Shown: positions 41,722 to 50,356 of the stretch, in pieces
How positions within the stretch are numbered: the stretch's first letter is position 1
How the letters are laid out: every line of letters begins with the position of its first letter
NCBI RefSeq assembly: GCF_031082295.1
Contig: NZ_JAVHLD010000003.1
Coordinates: 62,001-126,000 of the forward strand
Length of the DNA stretch: 64,000 nt
Direction of reading: 5' to 3'
From: Humidesulfovibrio sp.
GTDB taxonomy: Bacteria > Desulfobacterota > Desulfovibrionia > Desulfovibrionales > Desulfovibrionaceae
Notes under the pieces: model-generated
The model's input: the letters and a program-made list of their open reading frames with translations, nothing else
What the model was told of the DNA's origin: nothing
The model's database searches: none
Made by a program: the position numbers and the translations under genes

Positions 41722-44277
41722 TCAACCGCCGAGCTCGTAGAGTTCCAGACCATCATGATAGTCAAGCAGGGCCAGCACACCGGTGCCCTGCATAATGTGG
41801 ATGTTCTGCACGCGCTTCTGCCCCAGACTGAATGTTCCAGTGGTGCAGAAGTCCATGTCCGTTTGCTTCAACCAGTGCTCCTGCCGTTCCTGTGCCAGAG
41901 GCTCATGCTCACAGGTCACGACGTACACTGTTTTTGTGGCGTCGTGAATATCCAGCGCGTAGGGGAAAACGAGATCGATACCCGAGGCATAGAATTGCTC
42001 GCCACCATCCAGGGGTGAACGTCCCAGGAGATGCTGAAATCGCATGCTGCTATAGAGCGTGCCATCGCAAACGCGGAAATCGGAAACAAACGGCGTGGTT
42101 TCGTTATGCACTACCTCCAACTCCGCCATGTCCTTTTTTCGCAAACAAACAATGGATTGCGTGAGGATGTCGATAAAGAACAGACGGGTGGCATCCCCAT
42201 GCAGGCAGCAGGGCAGATAACGCTGCCGTCCCCCTTCAAGCACGAACGGGATGCGCTCCACCAGCACGCCTTGGGAATCGTAGATGTCCAACCCGGGTGC
42301 CACGACATGGCCCTCAGCATACTGGGCGGCGTAAAGAAGCTTCTGTCCAGCGTCAAACCACAGCCCGGAGTACGCATGCCCCTGCGCAAAAGGCTCCAGG
42401 CCGCCGTTACGCAAGTCCTTGATGAACAGCCCTCCGCTTAAGTCCACCTCATAGGCCGAAAGATACAGGCGCGACACCCCATCCGAGGTCAGGACGCGCG
42501 TCGGCAATGTCGGCAACGGCCCGACCACCGTCCTTTGGGCAGGCCTGAATGCGCCCTGCTTCCGGTTCTCCGCGGCAGTCAGGATCCGCTGGAAGGCCAA
42601 GGCCACCTCGCGGCTGGCCTGCCTGAGGGCGTACAGGTTGCCCATGGCCTGCCCGATAGTGGGCCCCAGGCTCAGGTCGTGCTTGCGCGCTTCGGTCTGG
42701 CGGCCGGACAAGGTGTCAAGAAGCCCATGCCGCCACAACGCCTCCTCAAGACTGGCGTCCACGAGGTCAAACGCGCTACGGATTTCAGCTTCAAGTTCCG
42801 GTGTGGGCCGTATGGAGAACTGGGCCACATCTGCAGCCAAGGCTTCCAGGTCGAGTCGCACCCCATCCCAGGCGCTGCGGAAGATCCACTGGGCCTTGCA
42901 AGGGCCCCCCGCCGGGGCGCACGGAGCGCTCGAGGCGACACCCTCCTGCGCCAAAAAACCTGCGCAGCGCTCTGATCCTTGGACCGCTACGCCGAGGTCC
43001 GCCAGGACGGCATGGTACTCCATTTCCCCGCTAATCTTGACCATGTCCGGGCCTCCGAGGTCGAGCCTGGCGACCGCATCGCATGGCCGGACACCCATGA
43101 GCGCGGAGGCACGGCCAGCCGCCAGCGCGCCTGATGGTTCTAAAAGTTCAGGAAAGTCCTGGCGGTTGCAGAGGGGCTTGCCTGTGAGCTTGCACAGGCG
43201 CTGCATGGTCTTGACCTCAATGTCCCAGAGGCTCTCGCCTAACTCTGCGGGTTCGAAGAAATCGCACTCATCCCCGCCATCCGCCAGAACACATACCACC
43301 ACCGCGTCAGCATCCACGGCGTTGGGGACCTCGAATACCAGTGGGCTGGCGTCGGCCTGACGCCCATGAAGCGGGAATGCGCACCCTTCCCCGGCGAGGG
43401 AGCCGCGCACCGGCCACAGGCGCAGCACCGCCCCCAGAGGCAGGCTGGTCGCGTCCACAGAGCACCTGACCATGCCGTCCGCCTGGCAGAGGTCCACCGG
43501 CACGGCAGAAGGGGAAAGGCTGGCGGGCAGGGCCTTGCATGACTTCCTCGCGCTGGCTGGCGCCGGAAGCACAAGCCGCGCATGCTCCTGGTCCGGCCTC
43601 AGCAGGACACGGCACAGCGCTCCGGGGACGGCATCGCCCGGGCCGATCACGGGATGAGGGAATAACTGGGGCGAACGTTCACCGCGAGCCATGACGAACA
43701 TTTCCGCCCCGCTTGGCGGCAGGCGGTAACGCTTCCATTCGAAAGGGAAAGGCCGGCTGAGGCCGCAGGCCCCGTGGGACGCCTCCGCATCGGGGAACAC
43801 CAGCAGGTCCACGCCCACGATGCGATAGGGCACATTATGCTGGACCGGGTGATCGCGCACCAACTGCATGCTGGTCCCGACCTCAGGCCCAGGGCCGCAG
43901 GCGAACTCCCAGGCCTTCGCCAGCGTCTTGCCCTGGAGCAGGGGGAAGCGCCAGTCGGCCAGCACCACAGGCTCCTCGGCTCGCAGCAGTCCGGCCTGGA
44001 TCAGATCGGCCAAGGCGGCCGCCCCCCCCAGGGGAAGCAGGGCGTTGGGCTCCAGTCCAGAGGCGGCAGCGACCGGACCGGCAAAAAATACCGGGAGTCC
44101 CTGCGACTCCAGCACGGCCCCGAGCCGCTCATCCCGAACGTGCACGTGGACCACGGCTCCAGGCAGGGCGCAAGCCGTCCTGGCAAGCTCCCCAGCCAGA
44201 CAGCCGCCCGGGAAGGGCCTCATGGCTAGAAGCTCCTCCGACTCGGAGACACATGCGACGGGAATGACGACCTTCAT
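41722..44277 (-). CDS. large fusion: degenerate cytidylyltransferase-like N-terminus plus beta-propeller-like C-terminus
   Basis: 851 residues, no clear family. Residues 1-~170 have strands and spacing like the NeuA/KdsB nucleotidyltransferase fold (MKVVIPVACVSES, ALLPLGGAAALADLI, EPVVLADWRFPLLQG, IVGVDLLVFPD) but lack the ARGGSK nucleotide loop. The centre (~170-620) is unassigned. The last ~240 residues contain repeated beta-strand units (LYLSAYEVDLSGGLFIKD, LLYAAQYAEGHVV, LFFIDILTQSIVCL, LYSSMRFQHLLG, VYVVTCEHEPLA) suggesting a propeller. ATG 44277 overlaps the stop of the cytidylyltransferase gene (ATGA), so the two products are made together. Inferred role: glycan-specific binding or scaffolding. 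Confidence 0.6.
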   Translation of the reverse strand: MKVVIPVACVSESEELLAMRPFPGGCLAGELARTACALPGAVVHVHVRDERLGAVLESQGLPVFFAGPVAAASGLEPNALLPLGGAAALADLIQAGLLRAEEPVVLADWRFPLLQGKTLAKAWEFACGPGPEVGTSMQLVRDHPVQHNVPYRIVGVDLLVFPDAEASHGACGLSRPFPFEWKRYRLPPSGAEMFVMARGERSPQLFPHPVIGPGDAVPGALCRVLLRPDQEHARLVLPAPASARKSCKALPASLSPSAVPVDLCQADGMVRCSVDATSLPLGAVLRLWPVRGSLAGEGCAFPLHGRQADASPLVFEVPNAVDADAVVVCVLADGGDECDFFEPAELGESLWDIEVKTMQRLCKLTGKPLCNRQDFPELLEPSGALAAGRASALMGVRPCDAVARLDLGGPDMVKISGEMEYHAVLADLGVAVQGSERCAGFLAQEGVASSAPCAPAGGPCKAQWIFRSAWDGVRLDLEALAADVAQFSIRPTPELEAEIRSAFDLVDASLEEALWRHGLLDTLSGRQTEARKHDLSLGPTIGQAMGNLYALRQASREVALAFQRILTAAENRKQGAFRPAQRTVVGPLPTLPTRVLTSDGVSRLYLSAYEVDLSGGLFIKDLRNGGLEPFAQGHAYSGLWFDAGQKLLYAAQYAEGHVVAPGLDIYDSQGVLVERIPFVLEGGRQRYLPCCLHGDATRLFFIDILTQSIVCLRKKDMAELEVVHNETTPFVSDFRVCDGTLYSSMRFQHLLGRSPLDGGEQFYASGIDLVFPYALDIHDATKTVYVVTCEHEPLAQERQEHWLKQTDMDFCTTGTFSLGQKRVQNIHIMQGTGVLALLDYHDGLELYELGG

Positions 44278-44972
44278 ACGGCTCCAAAATCGAAGAGTCC
44301 GCAACCCACTATCATTTGGGCCAGCCGCAAGTCTTCATGGGTATCAATGTCAATGAGCATCACAGGATCGTCGAGGTAGTGGACGTAGGTGCCACGGTAC
44401 GCTGGGGTCAGCCTATCCCCGGTGAGCACGCCGTAGGGCCGGCAGGTGCGGCTGCAGGGAAGCTGCTGCGTGGACACGGCATGGGTCAGGCCTGTCACCG
44501 CGTCAAGCACCCGGTAGCCCCGCTGCGTGGCTGGAATAGCGCGGGCCGTGATGATGTGCTGGTACCCCTCGAACAACTTGCCGATCATGAAGTCCACTAA
44601 CCTGGGGTTGCGAAACGGCGATGTGGGCGAGAGGTGCACGACGCCCTGGGGCATGTAGCCGCTCTCCGCCAGGCGCGCCTTGGTGTACTTCAGGCTGTCA
44701 CCCAGGTCAGAGTGATCCTGGGCCAATTCCGCAGGGCGCAGGAAAGGGACCTCGGCCCCATAGGCGCGCGCGACCTCGGCGATCTCCTCATCCTCGGTGG
44801 AGACCACGATCCTTGTGATGTGGCGGCTTTTGAGCGCGACCTCGATGCTGTAGGCGATGAGCGGTTTGCCGCCGAGCAGGGTGATGTTCTTGCGCAAGAT
44901 GCCCTTGGAGCCGCCGCGGGCAGGGATTACGGCCAAGATGTCATGCATTCCGTGAGGAATGTGCGGCTCCAT
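44274..44972 (-). CDS. CMP-acylneuraminate-type cytidylyltransferase
   Basis: 232 residues. NeuA/PseF-like fold: VIPARGGSKGILRKNI (CTP loop; relatives usually have G-I-P-R-K-N), GKPLIAYSI, VVSTEDEEIAEVA, FLRPAELAQDHS, LSPTSPFRNPRLVD, and IDIDTHEDLRLA (second metal-binding aspartates). It would activate an acidic 9-carbon sugar, or a related acid, as its CMP derivative. It is distinct from pseF at 46084, so the island may activate two different sugars. AGGAGG six bases before ATG 44972 fixes the start; the frame continues to 44990. Confidence 0.85.
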   Translation of the reverse strand: MEPHIPHGMHDILAVIPARGGSKGILRKNITLLGGKPLIAYSIEVALKSRHITRIVVSTEDEEIAEVARAYGAEVPFLRPAELAQDHSDLGDSLKYTKARLAESGYMPQGVVHLSPTSPFRNPRLVDFMIGKLFEGYQHIITARAIPATQRGYRVLDAVTGLTHAVSTQQLPCSRTCRPYGVLTGDRLTPAYRGTYVHYLDDPVMLIDIDTHEDLRLAQMIVGCGLFDFGAV

Positions 44973-45125
44973 TTCCTTCCTCCTTCTCACCAGCGGCAGG
45001 CAAGCCTCTGCACGTCAGTTCGAGCGCGCCGGACAGCCTCAGGGCCAGCCTTCAATCCTTGAGCGATTCTTTGCAAGAACGGCACCAATGGCGGCCTCGC
45101 AGCAGCGTTGCCGTGACCTGCAGCC

Positions 45126-45737
45126 TCAGCTCTTCTTGAGCAAAAACCAAAAGTTGTCGCCTCCGGGAAAGTTCTTGTCGCGCCTGTAGAAGAAGCCGTT
45201 GTCGACCAGTTCCACGCCGGGGTGGCGGTCCATGAGTTCGCCAGCGAAATCCCGCTTGAAAAGCACGCCGGAATGCCCCCGGTAGGGCACCTCGACAGGA
45301 TCGGGATTGTAGTACTCAATGACGAGCAGATACTTTGCGGAGGCCTGCACCATGGTGTCGTACACCTGGGGCAGGAACTCAGGCGCGAGATGGATCATCA
45401 GCCCGCTGGTCATCACCAGGTCGTAGGTCTTGGCCGGGACGTAGTCCAGGACCGACCCGTGGAACACGTCCTGTATGAACGGCCTGGCCCGGAGGGCCTT
45501 GACAGCCTTGGCGTTGATCTCCACGGCGTCCGCCGTGACCCAGGGCAGCAACGCGTGCATGGCCTCAAGTTTGATGCCGATATTGGCCGCGAGTTCCAGG
45601 ATGGTCCGGATGCCTGGGACCTTTCCCATAATTTGCGAATACACATACAGTGCGATGGGATAGAGATCCTGACTGCGGTCGATGTAGTCGTCTCTGAACT
45701 TGCCCGCCCAAAACTCGTCCTGCTTCGTTTTGTACAT
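45126..45737 (-). CDS. pseudaminic acid biosynthesis-associated methylase
   Basis: 203 residues. Matches by eye the methyltransferase family that accompanies pseudaminic-acid clusters: opening QDEFWAGKFRDDYIDR, ILELAANIGIKLEAM (glycine-poor SAM loop typical of this group), AVEINAKAVKAL, VLDYVPAKTYDLVMTSG and a C-terminal FWFLLKKS. It probably methylates a nonulosonic acid or its precursor; the position is unknown. First gene of the long leftward operon, divergent from pseF across a 346-base regulatory gap and ~150 bases ahead of the second cytidylyltransferase. Confidence 0.88.
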   Translation of the reverse strand: MYKTKQDEFWAGKFRDDYIDRSQDLYPIALYVYSQIMGKVPGIRTILELAANIGIKLEAMHALLPWVTADAVEINAKAVKALRARPFIQDVFHGSVLDYVPAKTYDLVMTSGLMIHLAPEFLPQVYDTMVQASAKYLLVIEYYNPDPVEVPYRGHSGVLFKRDFAGELMDRHPGVELVDNGFFYRRDKNFPGGDNFWFLLKKS

Positions 45738-45920
45738 TCGCTATGTTCCTCTGCAAGGACACAGACCCGATCACGACCGACCCCAGCGCCTTGGGCAAAT
45801 AATTCAAAACTCGTACAAGCCATCCTGCCAACAAAAAACTTGTCATATCCACACATAAGACAATCGAAACTTAGTTAATATCCGCTACTCAGGCTATCCC
45901 AGCACATGTGGATTATCAAG

Positions 45921-45947
45921 CGGTATCGGTGCCGGCAAAGGATACCG
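45921..45947. promoter_or_regulatory. inverted repeat in the pseF divergent region
   Basis: CGGTATC-13 bases-GATACCG, perfect 7-bp arms, about 35 bases upstream of the pseF -35 candidate. Position suits an operator or activator site. Confidence 0.35.
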
Positions 45948-45977
45948 GCCGACCACGGCCTGACTCGATGCCTTCCC

Positions 45978-46007
45978 TTGACCGCAAGAAATCCGTTCGC
46001 GTATAGA
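45978..46007 (+). promoter_or_regulatory. sigma-70-like promoter for pseF
   Basis: TTGACC (45978-45983), 18-base spacer, TATAGA (46002-46007), about 77 bases upstream of the pseF start. The best consensus match I saw in the window's intergenic sequence. Confidence 0.5.
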
Positions 46008-46083
46008 ACAAGCCGACACTGCCCCGGATACGGTTCGCGAGCTCCATGCACGGCGGCCTGGGCAAGTCCCGAGAGGCAGATCC

Positions 46084-46779
46084 ATGAACATCGCGATCAT
46101 ACCCGCCAGGGGCGGCAGCAAACGAATCCCCGGCAAGAACATCAAGCCCTTCGCGGGCAAGCCCCTCATCGCTTACTCCATCGCGGCCGCGCGGGCATGC
46201 GGCCTGTTTGACCGCATCATCGTCTCCACCGACTCCCCGGCCATCGCCGAGGTGGCCACCGGCCTGGGCGCCGAGGCGCCCTTCCTGAGGCCCGCAGAGC
46301 TGGCCGACGACTTCGCCAGCACCGATTCCGTCTTTCTGCACGCGCTTGGCTGGGTGGACACGGAGTCCCGCGTGCCGGACTATGCATGCTGCATCTACGC
46401 CTCGGCCCCGCTGCTCCAGCCCGAGGCCCTGCTCCGGGGGCTGGCCCTGCTCAAGGAGCAGCGGGCGACCTCGGCCTTCTCGGTAACGACATTCCCCTCG
46501 CCTGTCTTCCGTGCGCTGCGCCTTGACGAGCGCCAACGGCTGTCCATGGTCTGGCCGGAATATCATGGCAGCCGGTCGCAGGATCTGCCCGAAGTCTATC
46601 ACGACGCCGGGCAGTTCTACTGGGTCGACGTTGTGAAATACCGGAGCGAGGGCCGCATCTTCTCGTCCGACGCCGTGCCGGTGCGCATTCCCCGCCATCT
46701 CGTGCAGGACATCGATACGCCTGAAGACTGGACCAGGGCGGAACTCATGTTCCGCTGTCTCACCCCGGGCGCTGGCTGA
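46084..46779 (+). CDS. pseF: pseudaminic acid cytidylyltransferase
   Basis: 231 residues. CMP-pseudaminate synthase: IIPARGGSKRIPGKNIKPF (CTP loop), GKPLIAYSI, VSTDSPAIAEVA, YASAPLLQPEALLRGL, DAGQFYWV and VQDIDTPEDW (metal aspartates), all in the PseF pattern. It activates pseudaminic acid for the transferase (the DUF115 protein at 25718). GAGAGG precedes ATG 46084. It is the only gene of its transcript; its last 20 bases overlap the end of the convergent glycosyltransferase gene. The other cytidylyltransferase is at 44274. Confidence 0.93.
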   Translation: MNIAIIPARGGSKRIPGKNIKPFAGKPLIAYSIAAARACGLFDRIIVSTDSPAIAEVATGLGAEAPFLRPAELADDFASTDSVFLHALGWVDTESRVPDYACCIYASAPLLQPEALLRGLALLKEQRATSAFSVTTFPSPVFRALRLDERQRLSMVWPEYHGSRSQDLPEVYHDAGQFYWVDVVKYRSEGRIFSSDAVPVRIPRHLVQDIDTPEDWTRAELMFRCLTPGAG

Positions 46780-48700
46780 AATATCCAGACGATGCCGCCG
46801 AGGCCATGGGCCTCGCGTCCGAGCGAGGCAGAGCCACATCTTCAACTACATCGAGAATGCGCTCACAGGCCTTTCCATCCAGGGGGCCCAACATCTGCTC
46901 GGTGAAATCCCGCTGGCGTGCCAGCACGGCCTCGCGCATGTCGCCGCCCGGCAGCACCGAGGCGACCATTCCGGGCAGATCGGCAGGGTCGTCCAGCGCG
47001 AACACTTCCGCGACGCTTCGCCACCATTGCAGCATCTCCGACAGCTGCACCGCGCAGAAGATCACCGGGATACCCACCAGCATGGCCTCGTGGATCACCG
47101 TTGTGGGCTGGCTCAGCACCACGTCGCAAAGTTTCAGGAAAGGCATGACTTCAAGCTCCGACCCGATGACCGTGGTCACCCGGTGGCGGGCGGCGACAGC
47201 GCGAACTGGCTCCATGTTGGTCACCGGATGGGCACGGATCAGCACCTGGCAGCCCGGCACCTTCTCAAAGCCCTTGTACAGCGCCTCAAGGAGCATCTCG
47301 GGGTGGGTTATCATCTGGTCCATGCCGCCCCCCACCATGCAGAGCAGGAGGCCAATGACCGGCCGCTTGGGGTCGAGCTTCAGGCGGGCAGCGTGCTGCG
47401 CGGTCTCCGCAGCGGCGAAACGTTCCAGCAGGTCATCGAATTGCGGATGCCCCGCCATGGGGAAGCGTTTCTCCGGGCTGCCGGTACAGGTGGTGTGCCA
47501 GCGCTGCGTGAGCGGCCCCCACACCGTGCAGGTGTCGGAATGACCGTCGGCCCAATAGTCGGGATCCGGCTGCTGGTACAATGTCCCGTGCAGGATGCAC
47601 ATGGCGGGAATGCCCAGCGATCTTGCCGAATATATCCAGCAGTTGTCGAATATCGTCGAATCCGCCATGGTCAGGACAAGCCTTGTCCGCATGCGCCGCA
47701 GGGTGTGCAGCGCAGTCAGGACCCGCCCCAGCACTTGCGGAAGACCCTGGTCCAGAAACCAGTCGTATTGAAAACGCACAAGAGGCCAAAGCGCATCGCC
47801 CATGTCCCCCGCGGTTGCGAAGAATTGGGCCAGCCGTCTAAAAAAGCGCTCTCGTGTGTTCCTGGCGGTTTCCACCAGATCCGCCACTTCTTGGGCGGCT
47901 CGCGGCTCAAGGCACAAGTAGGGGTCGAACAGTTTGCTCCCAAGCCCAAGGAGCCGCGCGCGGACAGAATCGTTCATGTCCATCGTGGCATAAAGCATCA
48001 GGTCCGGGTGCTCATGCTGGGCAAGGCGGAACATGCTGCCCAGGAGTTCTGCGTGCCGCCCCTGGCCGAAGAACAGCACACGCTCCGCAAGCTCGTCCAG
48101 GCGCTCCTGCCCGCCCAGGGAGGCGTCCGGGACTGGCGCTGTCCAGGTCAGCGGCGGCTTCTGCCCTGAGCTTGGAGCTTGCGCCGGTCCAAGGACCTGC
48201 ACTTCGATGCCCATCTGGCGCGCGGCGGCTTCCAGGGCCCGGCGCGTGGGATTGACGAAGATTCCGCACCAGAAATCGCCCTCGGGCTCTGCAGCGGGGC
48301 CAAAGCGCACCAGAGCGGGCTGCTCCACCTCCAGCAGACGCCTCGAAATGCGCAGAGCGCTCTCGGCACCGCAGATCACGTGCGAGAAGACCATCTCCAG
48401 GCAATACCCCACGGGCACACCGTGATAGTTGATCAGCCAGGGGTAGATCTCCTGGGCCTCGGCATCGCGCATCCAGCCCGTGGCCAAACGTTTAGTCGTC
48501 TGATTGTTCTTACTGACATCACCGAAGCTTTTATACTTTTCAAAGTAATCAAAAGCCAGGCCGCGCTCGCGGCAGGCCGCTGCCCCGGCGTGGGAGGTAA
48601 CGATCAGGCGTCGCCCTTCCAGGGCGCCCCCTGCGAAGGTGTCGTGGGCCGCAAGAGCGTCCAGGTCGGCCGGGCCGTCAATGACATCGATGAGGAGCAT
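46760..48700 (-). CDS. GT-B-like surface-carbohydrate glycosyltransferase
   Basis: 646 residues. The C-terminal half carries a capsule/CDP-glycerol-transferase-like arrangement: CILHGTLYQQPDPDYWADGH-type segment, VWGPLTQRWH, AGHPQFDDLL, VIGLLLCMVGGG, VLIRAHPVTN and LSQPTTVIHEAMLVGIPVIF (acidic residue plus nucleotide-side loop). The N-terminal half is divergent and unassigned. It probably transfers a sugar from a nucleotide donor in the cytoplasm. Three bases behind the radical-SAM gene at 48704; overlaps pseF tail-to-tail. Confidence 0.75.
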   Translation of the reverse strand: MLLIDVIDGPADLDALAAHDTFAGGALEGRRLIVTSHAGAAACRERGLAFDYFEKYKSFGDVSKNNQTTKRLATGWMRDAEAQEIYPWLINYHGVPVGYCLEMVFSHVICGAESALRISRRLLEVEQPALVRFGPAAEPEGDFWCGIFVNPTRRALEAAARQMGIEVQVLGPAQAPSSGQKPPLTWTAPVPDASLGGQERLDELAERVLFFGQGRHAELLGSMFRLAQHEHPDLMLYATMDMNDSVRARLLGLGSKLFDPYLCLEPRAAQEVADLVETARNTRERFFRRLAQFFATAGDMGDALWPLVRFQYDWFLDQGLPQVLGRVLTALHTLRRMRTRLVLTMADSTIFDNCWIYSARSLGIPAMCILHGTLYQQPDPDYWADGHSDTCTVWGPLTQRWHTTCTGSPEKRFPMAGHPQFDDLLERFAAAETAQHAARLKLDPKRPVIGLLLCMVGGGMDQMITHPEMLLEALYKGFEKVPGCQVLIRAHPVTNMEPVRAVAARHRVTTVIGSELEVMPFLKLCDVVLSQPTTVIHEAMLVGIPVIFCAVQLSEMLQWWRSVAEVFALDDPADLPGMVASVLPGGDMREAVLARQRDFTEQMLGPLDGKACERILDVVEDVALPRSDARPMASAASSGYFSQRPG

Positions 48701-48703
48701 ACG

Positions 48704-50116
48704 TTACTTCACCTCCGCCGCGCTCTGCGAAGGGGTTACCTTTGCGCGGTAGTATTGCGTCTTGATGAGGGTCTTTTCGAGCCCCAGGCCCAGGGCCTCG
48801 TTGCAGCGCCTAGCCCCCTCGAGCACGTGGCGCTGAAATTCCTCGTTGGTCATGCTGGTCATGTTGACGTAAAGGTCCTGCCTGTCCCCGATGTTCATAA
48901 GATATTCCTCCTCATCTGGGATGAAACCGTGGTTCCGGGCGTAGTCGTACATCACCGAGCCGGGCTGGGGCAGCAGGTAGCCGATGGACGGGTAGACGCG
49001 GTTCTCGATGCACAGGTCAAAGGTGCGGGCGATGGTCTCCGGCGTCTCCTGGGGGAAACCGAACACCAGGCTGGTGAACACTGGCATGCCAACTTTCTTG
49101 AACAGCCTGGTCTGGTGGGTGAAGGCCTCGGGCGTGATGTTCTTGTTCATGGCCTTCAGAATCTCCGGGGAACTGGACTCCAGCGAGTAGCCCACGCGCA
49201 TGCAACCGGCGTCCACCATGTCCTCGATGAGGCCCTGGTCCTCATCCATGTCGAAGAGCGTGGCCCGGCAGTTGGCCTCCCAGTAAAATTTCCGGCTTGA
49301 CTGACGTACAGCCTCAACAAAAGCACGGGTTTGGGCCTTGTTGAAGAACGTCAGATCGTCTGAAAACGCGATGAGGTTGGCCCCGTAGACGTCCACCAGG
49401 TGTTCAATCTCTGCCACGATGGACTTGGGGGAGCGCACCCGGTAGGGCTTGCTCTTGAAGGCGTGGTAGCAGAACGTGCATTTGGCGATGCACCCGCGCG
49501 AGGTGCTGATGTACAGCATTCTGGCCTCATCGCGGGGGATGGGTATGGATTCGTCCACTTGGTCGCGCGTGTTCCCAATGTACAGGTCGATGTCGAACAG
49601 ATCGTGCTTGATCCAGGGCAGGGAGTCGAGATCCTCAATGGGCGGCCTGTCTGGGGTGCACAGCATCTTACCGTCGCGCAGGAAGCGCAGGCCCTTCACC
49701 TGCGCCGGGTCGCCGCCATCGCGCAGGGCGTGCAGCAGTTCCACGATGGTCTCGTCTCCTTCGGAGATGACCAGATAGTCCGCCTGGGTGTTGGCCAGCA
49801 GATGCCCGGAGATGGACGAGGCCACTGTATTGCCCACAACGATCCTGGCCCTGGGGTGCAGGCGCTTCACCAGCGCGCACAGGTGCTTCACGTGTCGGTA
49901 TCCCGTCACCACGCAGCCCATGCAGACCACGTCATAGGGCCTGGCGGCGATTGCCGCCTCGACCTCAGCCTCGGAGGGCCGGTGGGCGTCAAGGTCCAAT
50001 AGGTCGAAGGCTATGCCCGCATGGTGCATGGCCGTGGCGATGCTCGCCAGGCCCACGGGAAAGAGCTTGATCTTGGACTTCGGGCGCAGGGAAATATTGA
50101 TCAACAGCACATTCAT
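48704..50116 (-). CDS. B12-type radical SAM protein
   Basis: 470 residues. Opens MNVLLINISLRPKSKIK with a cobalamin-domain-like fold (GNTVASSISGH, ISEGDETIVELL) lacking DxHxxG. Fe-S motif CIAKCTFC (Cys 209, 213, 216); GYSLESSSPEI and FGFPQETPETI in the core, QPGSVMYDYA towards the end. AAGGAG lies 12 bases upstream of ATG 50116. Followed in the same transcript by the GT-B-like gene. Probably a methylase or other radical modification of a glycan intermediate; unproven. Confidence 0.87.
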   Translation of the reverse strand: MNVLLINISLRPKSKIKLFPVGLASIATAMHHAGIAFDLLDLDAHRPSEAEVEAAIAARPYDVVCMGCVVTGYRHVKHLCALVKRLHPRARIVVGNTVASSISGHLLANTQADYLVISEGDETIVELLHALRDGGDPAQVKGLRFLRDGKMLCTPDRPPIEDLDSLPWIKHDLFDIDLYIGNTRDQVDESIPIPRDEARMLYISTSRGCIAKCTFCYHAFKSKPYRVRSPKSIVAEIEHLVDVYGANLIAFSDDLTFFNKAQTRAFVEAVRQSSRKFYWEANCRATLFDMDEDQGLIEDMVDAGCMRVGYSLESSSPEILKAMNKNITPEAFTHQTRLFKKVGMPVFTSLVFGFPQETPETIARTFDLCIENRVYPSIGYLLPQPGSVMYDYARNHGFIPDEEEYLMNIGDRQDLYVNMTSMTNEEFQRHVLEGARRCNEALGLGLEKTLIKTQYYRAKVTPSQSAAEVK

Positions 50117-50356
50117 GACTCATACGCTCCTTCCACTGGCTATATTTGCGAACACGTTCCGGGCCCAGGGAGGCCTAAAGGCGTCGAATAGTCACAAGCA
50201 ATAATCATGCAACGCCGACCACGGATTGCGGCTGGGGTTCGGCCTGTGCGACGCCGAGCCCACGCCGCGGGACGGATGCCCGGTTTCGCCTGGACGGGCG
50301 CAAGCCCCATGCGGTACAAGCAATCTCAACAACGACAAGCAAGGATAGTACGCTCC
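50117..50356. other. 240-base divergent non-coding gap
   Basis: Between the leftward radical-SAM gene and the rightward methyltransferase operon. The open frame from 50207 to 50356 is arginine-rich and lacks family features, so I exclude it. GAAC-AC-GTTC (50153-50162) is a short inverted repeat. No convincing promoter hexamers. Confidence 0.5.

Larger units (their letters stand above)
45738..46083. other. 346-base divergent regulatory gap
   Basis: Lies between the leftward methylase operon and rightward pseF. The left two-thirds is AT-richer than the rest of the window (around 45810-45900) and probably holds the leftward promoter, which I cannot place with certainty. A 7-bp hairpin, CGGTATC (45921-45927) with GATACCG (45941-45947), and a rightward sigma-70-like promoter (45978-46007) are visible. 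No credible small gene. Confidence 0.6.

Noticed and set aside
45815-45833. TTGGCAGGATGGCTTGT on the leftward strand resembling a sigma-54 (-24/-12) promoter
   Set aside because: The TTG element is one base off the required spacing and lacks the GC of the -12 box.
45906-46211. A short rightward frame ahead of and overlapping pseF
   Set aside because: No family features and it runs out of frame into pseF.
50207-50356. A 50-codon N-terminal extension of the methyltransferase at 50357
   Set aside because: Arginine-rich, lacks homology-like features, and the zinc-binding domain begins right at ATG 50357.
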